Source: Chromera velia
Taxonomy: Eukaryota; Sar; Chromeraceae
DNA length: 24,860 nt
NCBI GenBank assembly: GCA_018398765.1
Contig: JAHBMJ010000453.1
Coordinates: 22,501 to 47,360 of the forward strand
Direction: 5' to 3'
A program made the position numbers and the translations under genes. Below the pieces are notes generated by a model, which worked only from the letters and a program-made list of their open reading frames with translations, was not told where the DNA came from and searched no databases. Below are positions 1-9,328 of this stretch, piece after piece. How positions within the stretch are numbered: position 1 is the first letter of the stretch; every line of letters starts with the position of its first letter.

Positions 1-468
1 TGTTCTAGATTTCTCTGGATGCATGCATGGCCAATTAAGTCTGCCTCGATCATCTCAGAGGCATTTTTGACACCATCATTCATTCAAATGCAGCCTCCTC
101 ACAGGAAGGGACCTATGCATGTGTTTCTTTCTCGAATCTCTGAGCATCGATTCCTCCATGTTGAGTGGTCTGCTGCGCCGTGTCCGCGGCTCCGGTGTAG
201 CGTTTTCTCTTCCCGACAAAATTCCTTTTTCGCAGTACCTTCCATCCAGTCGTCGCTGATTGTATTTTATAAGCTTCGCATTTTCTTTTCGCGCTTGCCT
301 CCTTGCTAGGGTTTTGTTTGTGATCAATAATCTTGCTCTTATTTCTTTTTATGAGAGATTCCTTTCTGGTTGCGTCTCATCTGAAGACTCTGCCCATGTC
401 TCACCTTTTCCCCGTCTCTATTGTGCCCTCGTTGTATCTGTACACCCACCCGCATGTGTCGTGTGCAG

Positions 469-2173
469 GGCTTCAAATCGCAAACACAGCTGCAAGCCTG
501 GCTGAAAACTTTGAAGAATACAGTGCCGACTCTCTGGTCAACACCAGCAAGTACACTGACCCTCCGGGAAACCGGAGATGACCTCGAGGCACCAACAGCA
601 GCCTCGGGAACACAAGTCACCTCCGCCCCTCTTTTCGCAGCCGTGGCTGGAGGGGCCCCAGCCGGGGCTCCAGAGGCCGTTGGAGGGAAGGAGCACGCAT
701 CGCTGCAAGTCCACTCCCTCCTTGCGCTCCTCTTTGACTCGTTTGACTTGGAGGTCTATAATCTGGACCCATACAAACAGCTTCTGTAAGTTGAATAGTA
801 TTTGCCTTTCATGCTTTTGGCTCCGGCAGAGGTTTTTATTCGTTCTCTTTCCGGCGCTTTCCATCTCTCACTTGTGGCGCGCCTTGATATTGTCTGTTCT
901 TTGTCTCTGCTCCAAAATTGTTCTTCGGCCACTTTACGGATGGGTGCTGTGTTTGTGTCCATCTGTTCAGTTGAGGGTCTATACCTTTTTTTTCTGTATG
1001 TGCTGTGTTTGTGTCCATCTGATGAGTTGAGGGTCTATACCTTTTTTTAGTTGCGGGCAAGAAGACTTCGTTTGCATACGCATCTCGCCTCTGATGTTCA
1101 TGTATGTACGTGTATGATCATGGTCATCTGATTCTGTTTTTTTATCATGGAATTGCAGTCTTTCTCTTCCCAAAACTCCAAACCCTGCTTTGCTCATTGT
1201 ACGCACCTCCCCAGCTCAACAACGCACAACATTTTTTGTGTGCATAAACGCCTCCCTTCGTACACAGGGCTGGATGCTGGTGCTTCATTCACAAAGAGAG
1301 AGACGGCCAGCCAGGGCCAGCGACTGACTCAAAGGATGTTTGTAACTTCATTCTCCCTCCTCTCAAATGGGTCCCCTTTTTTCCTTCTGCTGCCCTCCCA
1401 CCCTGCAGCGAGCACGCCCCCTTTTGGAACTTCGACAACCTCCACCTCCACTACTGTATGGATGCGGACGTGAGTCTGTCTCTCAAACATGATCTATGCC
1501 CTTCATTCATTCATTCATTCATGGATCTATGACTTGACCTTAAACTTGTTTTGCGTGGCTCCACGGACGCTCTGATGGGAGGGGCTGCCTCCACTGCTCT
1601 GATCTTCATTCAGCCGCTTGATTCACAATGTTGGATTCCAAATGAAATATCGGAAGTTGCATCCTCGGCCTTGGGCAACGTGGTTGGTCTGTTTCTAGAG
1701 GTAACTATGAGGTTTTGCATCATTTCCTGGGGCAGGAGTCCACCAGGTTTTGTTCTGTGCTTGCGCCATGGATGAATCTGGACAATGAATTCAGACTCGA
1801 TTGTTGAATTTCTTTGATGCTCGTGTCTTCCCACTCATTTATCATTTGGCCCCACCTATGCGTGCCTCTGTGCTTCTGTGCTTCCAGGAGAGGCAAGCGA
1901 TCGCGGAATATGTTACCGATCTGGCAAATCGGAGGCAAGAACGGAGGAGGCTCCAGCTTGCCAGAGAGAGGTAGGTGGTCACGTGCTTAAGTAGGCACGG
2001 AGGAAGGGAAGGAGATACGGTTGTGTACGCTTTGAGGATCGTTGAAGAAAGGATAATAAGCTCAGCATGGGAAGAGAAGCCATGAAGGAACCGTGAAAGA
2101 GTGAAGACGCCTTCGCATTCTAGATGGGATTGGAGAACTCGGTTCTCTCTCTCTCTCGCCCTCTCTCTCTTTC

Positions 2174-2221
<48 letters not shown>

Positions 2222-3578
2222 TGTGCGTGTGTTGGTGTGTTGGTGTTGGTGTGTTGTGAGTGTGTGTCTGTTTTGGATATTCGAATTGTTTATCTGGGTC
2301 GTGTAATGACAGAAGAGCCGTCTTCTTCCTCAGCCAGAAGGTTGAAGCTGAGTGCGCCTCTCTGTATGCGTGGACAAAGGTGGTTTTGCACATGTCTGGG
2401 TGTGTGCGAGTGTGCCTGTTTGTGAGAGTGCGTGAGCGTGAGCGTGTGTGTGAGAGACAGAAAAGCAAACCGGATTTCCCACCACTTTTCCTTTGTGCAG
2501 GCGTCGGCGCCGACGGAAGAAGGACACTTCCGCGGTAGGTCGAAATGTTTGATTTGGTTTCTCTCAAACAGCACGGTAGACCATTCAGTCTGTCAATCTG
2601 TTCTCGATTTTTGCGTGGTTCATTTGTTGTCGCTTGGAACAACCAAAAGTGTCAGTTTTGCCCTCGTTGTGCTGTGCATGCTCACATTCCCTCTCCGTCG
2701 TCGCGCTGATTTGCTGCTGGACCTCTCTGTATCTCACAAGTACCTCCTCACCTTCTAGGGCGCTCTACCTGATTCTACCAAAAAGGGCTCCTCATTGTCG
2801 TTTGCTTGCCCCCTAACTGGTTTATTTATCAGTTGAGAGGCGCAACATGCATCGACAATCAGATCTCGCTGATGTTGATATGCGCATGTTCGTTGCCTGC
2901 CTTGTTTTGTATGTGCAGGAGGATGCGGCGCTGCTGGAACCTCAGCTGTTTACTCCCGACGACATCGCGTTCATGTCCATTTCCATCAATGTCCTTCCAG
3001 ACGGTCTGGTGCTCTTCTCGTGCAACATGGAGGAGCTTGCCGTGAGGTCGGAAGAAGAGGGAGGAGGAGCGTCCCAGGATGGGGAGGGGGGGTTGAAAGA
3101 AAGCAGTCAGATTGACAAAGAGAAGGCGGGAGATGGAAACACAGAGGCACGTTCAGATGAGAGGGGGGCCTCTGCAACCTCGGGAGGATCGGGAGAAGGG
3201 ATTCCACCATCACCCTCCCCTCGCGCGGGACAAGCGCCCCCATCGATCGGAGCCGAGGGATGGTTCGGAGGCGGATCTGAGTCGGCTTCGCCCAAACGAC
3301 CTCCATCGACAGGAAGCGCAAGACGCAAACAGCAGGACGGGCAGCAAGAAGGGGCCTCGGTGTTTGATTGGACGGGCATGGCCCCGGGGGGCTCTCGAGA
3401 GGGTGGAGGAGGAGCTGGTTTGTCTCTTCCATCCTCCCGCGAGAAGACTGTAGAAGGGTCGGAGGGGGGAGAGAAGGAAAATGGGGGTGTTGGTACGGTA
3501 GAAGCGCTTCAGGGCTGGCTAGGAATGCCTGAAGACGGGGGAGAAGGGGGGCAGGATGGAGGAGCTCCTGTTGAGTAG
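469..3578 (+). CDS. Multi-exon gene, unrecognised protein (5' end unresolved)
   Basis: Six exons join in frame with good GT-AG borders: 469-785, 1409-1469, 1614-1700, 1888-1970, 2501-2534 and 2919-3578 (stop). Together they give 413 residues. Donors are gtaagt, gtgagt, gtaact, gtaggt and gtaggt, and phases match at every junction. The order is a helical N-terminal part, an aromatic patch (FWNFDNLHLHYCMDAD), a very basic Arg-rich stretch across exons 4-5, a conserved-looking segment (PQLFTPDDIAFMSISINVLP), then about 180 residues of Gly/Glu/Ser-rich low complexity. The first exon (GFKSQTQLQAWLKTLK, then a segment ending TLRE) faintly recalls the mitochondrial DUF4460/TCAIM family. That is a guess, and no HPD motif is visible upstream. 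The start is unknown: exon 1 may begin at an acceptor after 468, at the ATG at 454, or follow an upstream exon such as the 33-codon ORF at 158, which starts like a mitochondrial presequence. The exon chain is fairly sure; the function is not known. Confidence 0.72.
944..1049 (+). repeat. Tandem duplication in intron 1
   Basis: Two copies of an approximately 49-bp segment start at 944 and 1000 (56-bp period). Each runs from gtgctgtgtttgtgtccatc through gttgagggtctatacc into a T tract. They lie inside the 623-bp first visible intron of the gene above. Confidence 0.85.
1503..1522. repeat. (TCAT)5 microsatellite
   Basis: Five perfect TCAT units lie in the 144-bp intron 1470-1613. Confidence 0.9.
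2144..2269. repeat. Compound (CT)n / (GT)n microsatellite
   Basis: An interrupted CT tract passes into a GT tract and then GGTGTT-type variants. All of it lies within the 530-bp intron 1971-2500. It makes spurious Leu/Ser and Cys/Val reading frames on both strands. Confidence 0.9.
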
Positions 3579-4070
3579 AGCAAAGCGATTAAAGTAGTTC
3601 AAAGCGAATTTTATAAGGTTGATTCATGTTCAGCCTCATGGTCGATTTCCAGGCGTATTTACACAAAATTGCATTGTGAGAGTGCACCATCGCAGACTGT
3701 CAGTACTTGCAATAATTTGCAGCCAATCTATTTTATGCATTTGAAAATCTAGTTGGAATTCAATCTATGTATCTAGCTGTGTATAATGTTTTTTTGTTGT
3801 TATATGATGATAAACATTCATGCAAATCTAGTTAGATACAAATATTGTTGCACCGTTAACTCTATATAGTACTCAGTACTGTTATATATTTAATTATCAT
3901 ATAAGTATTGCATTACTGTTGCAACGTGTTGTGAATGTACGTGTTGTATACTGTCACTTGTTGCATCTCGATCAAAATGGTATAGAATCATGATGATTAA
4001 AAAAAAATAATAATAAAAGAAATGGCTTACATCGTATTTATAGGGTCAAAGATTTGTAAATTATACATAA
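3579..4070. other. AT-rich intergenic / 3' flank
   Basis: About 490 bp with no supportable ORF. It holds the 3' flank of the upstream gene, becomes strongly AT-rich from about 3720, and ends with the ATAA (4067-4070) that was duplicated when the LTR element inserted. Confidence 0.6.
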
Positions 4071-4648
4071 TGTTACGGTCTACTCAGACCGCAACTTAAG
4101 TCTTTGATTATTCTGAGACGTTTTGCTGTCTGTGTCCTTTGGCAAACATCAGGAGAATCACAATGGATGAAATATGAGCACTGCCAAGTGGCAGACTGAG
4201 AAGCGGAAGGTCTCGAGTTCGATTCCCACCTCCATCTCTTTTACCTAATTTTCATAAGAAGCCGATTAATCGGTTCTGTATCGGTTAAGGCAAAGTATGT
4301 CAAACTTGATACACTTTTAAAAATGAAAGTCTGTCAAACATGATACACTTACACAATTGATACACTTTCACAATTGGTAACCTTTGCAGGAAACAAGCAT
4401 AAAATGCAACTTTAAAAAAAAAAGAAAAGAAAGAATCGATTAAAAACTTGACCCCAGAGTAACAGAATTGAATCCCAAATCGAGTTGACTTACCTTCTGG
4501 AAGAATTGACTTGAAGCGATCTGAACTGACCTTCACTGACTTCAATAACATTGAGTGAATAATTAAAAGATATATTCAACTCCAATTCTAGTTCTATTCT
4601 TTCGTTTCGGCTTCGTCTGACCTACTGAGTCCGGAGGAGCACGGAACA
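4071..4648 (+). repeat. 5' LTR (578 bp)
   Basis: Aligns without gaps to 7056-7633. The five differences are all transitions: A/G in the GCCARGTGG motif, T/C in TAAYTTTC, C/T in GGTTYTG, G/A in AATRCAAC, and T/C in GAAYYGACC. That is 573/578 identity. The LTR contains three GATACACTT-type direct repeats (about 4308-4370), a 10-A run, a CTGCCA/TGGCAG hairpin (4181-4194) and a tRNA T-loop-like GAGTTCGATTCC (4215-4226). Confidence 0.95.
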
Positions 4649-4650
4649 TG

Positions 4651-4668
4651 TGGTGACTTGCCGCAAGA
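4651..4668 (+). other. Candidate primer-binding site
   Basis: TGGTGACTTGCCGCAAGA lies two bases after the 5' LTR and begins with the TGG expected to pair with a tRNA CCA end. The first seven bases (TGGTGAC) would fit a tRNA ending GTCACCA. The rest cannot be assigned without the host tRNA set. Confidence 0.45.
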
Positions 4669-5139
4669 GTCGAACACAACCTGCAAAGAGCGAAACTAGT
4701 TGGAGACCAATCGAGTCTCTCAGCACAGATACTTAGAAGATTTTCATTTAGGCAACTTCAGAAACTGTCTTCCTTGCCGGGACCCCCAACAAGAGATCGA
4801 GAGAGAAGGTCGAACTGTACGGCCGACCACTCCTCTTGAGGAACCGACACCAAAGAGTTCTCTTCATCCAAGCACACCTGCAAGCGCTGGATCTGGCAGT
4901 TCCTTCTGCCACTCGCTGGAGACCTTTCAGAAGACACTTCACCTGTGTGTGGGTAGCTGTCACTCCTTTGGACCCTGCTATCCCCGGACTTCCTTTTCTT
5001 CCTTCTGAACTCCATCCACATCGGCACGCTTTCACACCCAGCTTCTGGTACGCTCTAACGCCTTCGTCAACCACAAAAAGCCCCTCGAGTTAAGAGGACC
5101 GTCACCCTTGACTTAGAGAAAAATCATATCAAAACGGAG

Positions 5140-5234
5140 CAAACCGCGAAGCGCTGCTGAATTTTCGTTTTCTTCCCTCTTCTGTCCTTTGAGAAAGACA
5201 CCCAAACAAAACTAGAACAAACCGCGAAGCGCTG
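5140..5234 (+). repeat. Duplicated 17-bp motif inside the LTR element
   Basis: CAAACCGCGAAGCGCTG occurs at 5140-5156 and again at 5218-5234. Each copy is followed by a T/C-rich stretch (TTTTCGTTTTCTTCC and TTTTTCTTCGTTTCTC), so the duplicated unit may be longer but diverged. The role is unknown. Confidence 0.8.
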
Positions 5235-6937
5235 TTCATTTTTCTTCGTTTCTCTCTTTTCTATCCCAGCCTCAGTACCATGTGGAGCTTGCACTTCCGA
5301 GACAGGCATTGGTGAAACAATACAGAATTAAGAGGAAAGGTTATATAAGACTCTCGCCAAAGATGATTGACTGACCTTCACATGCTGAATCCAAATACCG
5401 CGGGGTCAATTGCTTCCTTGGGCCCGGGCGCGTGACTCTTTCCCCGCCGCGCGGTGGAATGCCGGGGCACATGCAACCAAATTATCATGAGACGCCGCGT
5501 GACCGAAAATGACTGACCTTTTTGGTCAAGCCAGCAGTTCTTTCCTGAATCGAACAGCAACCTCTGCACTCGCAGATGAAACTCCTCCCTACAAACCCTC
5601 TAAGGAAAACAATAGCAGTCTCGTACAGGCACGAGCGCCTCTGTGGGGGTCGACATCCCTCTGAGAATCAGCCCTCTCTGCAAACTGAAACAACGGATGG
5701 AGCGACCATTGGATCGGAACTGTAGAACTTCTGGACCTCGCTGGAGCTTGGACCTCTTGCTAGCTGGCGACGATGGAGCAAGCCTTAGGAGGCTCAGGAT
5801 AAGCTGTTTATGTATTGATAAAGAAACCTTTTGTTGGGGAATGGAAGATTGGGTGAAAAAGGTGTGTGAAGTAAGACTTAGTATGTGGTGGGATGATGCA
5901 CATGCCAGACTCGAGACAACTATGTGCACACACACAAAAAGAAAAAACAGACCAATCGTATGCATGGACTGGCCGCCATAATACACACCCATTCACTGTG
6001 GTTGGCACCTTGGTGCGATTGACCTCTTGCATCCAAAACGGACGATGCGAAAGGTATGGGCATTCAGCAGAAGGCTGAGTGTGCTACGGCCCAACAACCA
6101 CTCTTGGTTGCTCAATGAAGTCGTCGGGATTTCTCTGTGAGAGAGCAGAGCTGAATGAGTTCTTTCTGGTGTGAACTGTAACGCTTTCTGATGCTGACAA
6201 GACTGGATCTTTCGATCTCGAAGTCGAGCCGGGGTGTTGAGATCCATCAGATGTGCAAGATGCACAAGGCACAGTGCTGGGCCAATCTGATGCCCCCGAG
6301 GGAACGGCAGGCCTGACCTTTGAAAGACGAAGTATGATCAAAAGTGTGACCAAATGTGACTGCTGCCACATGGCCGGGCTCTCTCTGTGGTCGGTAAGCC
6401 CCGGTCGCACCGTTCCTCTCGACAGAAAGTGAGAAGGTGAAAGGATTGGACGCAGACGATCGCCGATCATGAAGCGAATGATCGAGCTTCCAAAGCAACG
6501 CATCTCAAAGAGTGAGGTCAAGACAAAGGTTTAAAGGATACACTGATGAATCAGTGCAATAGAAGCAAAGAAACTGAGTTAAAGGAAGGTCTTGGGAATG
6601 AAGTATCCGCTGTTGACTATGTGTGAGAATTTGAACATTGTTGAGAAACACTGAATCTACAAAACACCACCCAGTCACGGTGACTGCATACAAAGGCGAA
6701 ATATCTATTTTTGTCTCTTTCGGAAGCTATTGCGCCGCTTTGATTGGCTGATGGCTAGCTGGTGAAATGAATGAAAGTTAAGTAGACGTCAATACGTAGA
6801 TTAGGATAGCAAGAACCTCAGGCGCCGGGACTTCGTGGAACTTCGTCGACGAGCAGACTGGAAAGTAAAGACACCTGTGGATCCTTTTTAAGCCTACCAA
6901 GGGGCAAACAAGAACTCGGTACAACTCTGTGGAATTG

Positions 6938-7063
6938 AAGGCGCGTGGAATCGCCTTCGTAAGAGAGGGGCACGTGTTATGTCGTACTTTGAAGGCGAAG
7001 GAGATGACAGTAGTTTTAAAGGCGCGTGGAAGCGCCTTATTGAGGAAGGGGCATGTGTTACGG
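6938..7063 (+). repeat. Duplicated hairpin plus polypurine module at the 3' end of the element
   Basis: AAGGCGCGTGGAATCGCCTT (6938-6957) recurs 81 bp later as AAGGCGCGTGGAAGCGCCTT (7019-7038). Each can fold with an AAGGCG/CGCCTT stem. Each is followed by a G-rich purine run (AGAGAGGGG; GAGGAAGGGG) and then by TGTTATG or TGTTACGG. The second copy is the functional-looking polypurine tract and LTR start; the first looks like a diverged copy of the same junction. Confidence 0.8.
7042..7051 (+). other. Polypurine tract of the LTR element
   Basis: GAGGAAGGGG is an all-purine run four bases before the 3' LTR. This is the usual position of the plus-strand primer for reverse transcription. Confidence 0.65.
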
Positions 7064-7633
7064 TCTACTCAGACCGCAACTTAAGTCTTTGATTATTCTG
7101 AGACGTTTTGCTGTCTGTGTCCTTTGGCAAACATCAGGAGAATCACAATGGATGAAATATGAGCACTGCCAGGTGGCAGACTGAGAAGCGGAAGGTCTCG
7201 AGTTCGATTCCCACCTCCATCTCTTTTACCTAACTTTCATAAGAAGCCGATTAATCGGTTTTGTATCGGTTAAGGCAAAGTATGTCAAACTTGATACACT
7301 TTTAAAAATGAAAGTCTGTCAAACATGATACACTTACACAATTGATACACTTTCACAATTGGTAACCTTTGCAGGAAACAAGCATAAAATACAACTTTAA
7401 AAAAAAAAGAAAAGAAAGAATCGATTAAAAACTTGACCCCAGAGTAACAGAATTGAATCCCAAATCGAGTTGACTTACCTTCTGGAAGAATTGACTTGAA
7501 GCGATCTGAACCGACCTTCACTGACTTCAATAACATTGAGTGAATAATTAAAAGATATATTCAACTCCAATTCTAGTTCTATTCTTTCGTTTCGGCTTCG
7601 TCTGACCTACTGAGTCCGGAGGAGCACGGAACA
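7056..7633 (+). repeat. 3' LTR (578 bp)
   Basis: Same length as the 5' LTR, with five transitions between them. It ends CGGAACA and is followed by the duplicated target ATAA. An 83-codon minus-strand frame occurs in both LTRs, but its conservation only reflects LTR identity. Confidence 0.95.
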
Positions 7634-8240
7634 ATAACTTGTAATAGAACTTGAAGCCTCAATCAAGTTGAATCAACTTCATGTCTATTCAGCATATGAA
7701 CCGAGTTGTCAGGCTTTTTTTATACTGATTACGGAGTTAGGGGGGTCAGGGACCCCCAAATAACCTTAAACACCCACTTTCAAAATTCAAAGTTGTTTCT
7801 AATGAGTTCCTAACCACATATCAACATTTAAAAACACTTCATTAAGCTTTGAATGTGCCATTTGTACTGATTACGGAGTTAGGCCCTGCCTATATCCTAA
7901 ATAGTCGCGTTTGAATTAAGACCACATCAAAACCTAGATAAAGACTTTTTGTTTATTTGGAAATTCGCGTTAATTTAGAAAACAATAATTCTAGCGATTA
8001 CTTCTAGATACTTTTCATTGTTTCAAAGCTTAATTGATTGCTATAAATAAAATCTATAAATTTTTAGGCTTTTTATTTTGAAAACAATTAAGTGTTTAAA
8101 ATTGATCATTTTCAGTAAAGAGAAAAGGTCTTTTTGTTTAATACAATTAATTAATGTTTATATAAAATCAAAAACTTAGTTCACGTTTTTCATTATAGCA
8201 CGCAACATTGCGGCAGTGGGCTTGGCAGTGGGTACAAGCG
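7634..8240. other. AT-rich island after the LTR element
   Basis: About 600 bp, strongly AT-rich with no usable ORF. It holds a 19-bp direct repeat, TACTGATTACGGAGTTAGG, at 7723-7741 and 7865-7883. A palindromic GGGGGTCAGGGACCCCC follows the first copy at once. The sharp change in composition against nearby GC-rich DNA suggests inserted or decayed mobile DNA, but I recognise no element. Confidence 0.6.
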
Positions 8241-8599
8241 GTCTTTGAAGACTGTCTTTGACCTTTTTAGTTTCACCCGCCTACAGAGTCTTCAAGGATC
8301 GACAGCCGGCCGCCTGACTGAGCTACGTATGAAATTTGAGAGAAACGTCAATGTAACGCACAGCCATGGTACACACGCTCGACCCGAATTTCGTGACGAA
8401 TCGAGCTCAAAGGCGAGACGGGAGCGTCTCCAATGAAGTCGTGCTAGTGGATGCGCCGAGTCCTGTCTCTCTTCTTCCCATTCCGTCTTCCGATGCAGCA
8501 AAAAAAGGCGCCCACCCCCCTTGATATATCAGCTGGGGGCATGCATACAGGTATTTTTTCCTCTTCAGGACGATGATGCACTTCCGCCCGTTCAGGTGC

Positions 8600-8635
<36 letters not shown>

Positions 8636-9328
8636 AGACCGCCCACCGACGCACAAACTCCAACTTCGGATGACATCAGAAATGATCGGAAGGGAGAATC
8701 TAAACATTCAGAGCGGGATTCCGTCACCCATAGGCTCTCTCAGAGTCTGTCTCTTCGAGATGGCGTGGTGCCTCCAGCCCTCCTTGTAATATTTCCCAAA
8801 CTGCAATCAATCAATCAATCAAAAAAGACAAGCGAGAATCAACACACAAATGTGAGAACTCAGAGGCTCTTTCACACAGAACTTCCCCAACTGGCATATC
8901 GACCCAGATGAACCGAGAACAGAGAAGAGGGACAAAGACGATGAACGTCCAAGTCAACGCGCAACCAACTCGACTCGATCGGCTGGTGGAGGGTGAAAGA
9001 GAAGCATAAAAATGATTAAATGCATACTTGCTTACAATCTCACAAAAAAAGAAAGTGTAGATAGGTGAAGAGAAGCACGGACAGGCAGATACACGCAAAC
9101 AAAAAAATGCCCACGGACAGCAAGGGAGGCGTATGGGGGGTGGGCCGGGTTTTAGACTCGCCGACTTTGCGAATTGAACACAACAGGGACAGTCAGCGAG
9201 CTGAAGAGCTGAAAGGGAAGCCACGAATGAAAACGAAAGGTCTGGAAAAAATGAGCGCCCAGGCAGGCACTCAGTCCGAAAAAAAAAAAAAACAATTGAT
9301 GCCCCGACAGCGGCACAAGTGCTTGCTT
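8241..9328. other. Non-coding stretch before the minisatellite
   Basis: No convincing gene. It contains a (GA)15 microsatellite (8605-8634), a (CAAT)n-like run near 8803-8820 and a 13-A run near 9280. A short minus-strand frame ending at a TAA near 9153, preceded by CCCTTTCAG, could be a last exon for the mitochondrial-type gene at 10878-11237, but nothing else supports it. Confidence 0.45.
8605..8634. repeat. (GA)15 microsatellite
   Basis: Uninterrupted GA dinucleotides. Confidence 0.95.

Larger units (their letters stand above)
4071..7633 (+). mobile_element. Complete non-autonomous LTR retrotransposon
   Basis: Two direct repeats of 578 bp (4071-4648 and 7056-7633) start TGTTACGG and end CGGAACA. 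The ATAA at 4067-4070 and at 7634-7637 is a 4-bp target site duplication. A candidate primer-binding site begins with TGG at 4651, two bases after the 5' LTR. A purine tract GAGGAAGGGG (7042-7051) lies four bases before the 3' LTR, so the element reads on the plus strand. The 2407-bp interior has no frame longer than about 145 codons, and I recognise no gag, protease, reverse transcriptase, RNase H or integrase motif. It therefore looks like a TRIM/LARD-type element moved by proteins supplied in trans. The LTRs differ at only five sites, so insertion is recent. The superfamily (copia or gypsy) cannot be decided. Confidence 0.92.

Noticed and set aside
1842-2642. 266-codon minus-strand ORF
   Set aside because: It crosses exons and introns of the plus-strand gene and includes the CT/GT microsatellite; no domain.
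4300-4551. 83-codon minus-strand ORF found in both LTRs
   Set aside because: Conserved only because the LTRs are nearly identical; AT-rich, no start context or motif.
6020-6080. Possible Gag zinc knuckle (RCERYGH) in the LTR element interior
   Set aside because: Cys/His spacing does not fit CX2CX4HX4C and the frame stops directly after; not evidence for gag.
8199-8249. Short frame ARNIAAVGLAVGTSGL ending TGA, resembling a hydrophobic C-terminus
   Set aside because: Too short, no open upstream frame, no recognised parent gene.
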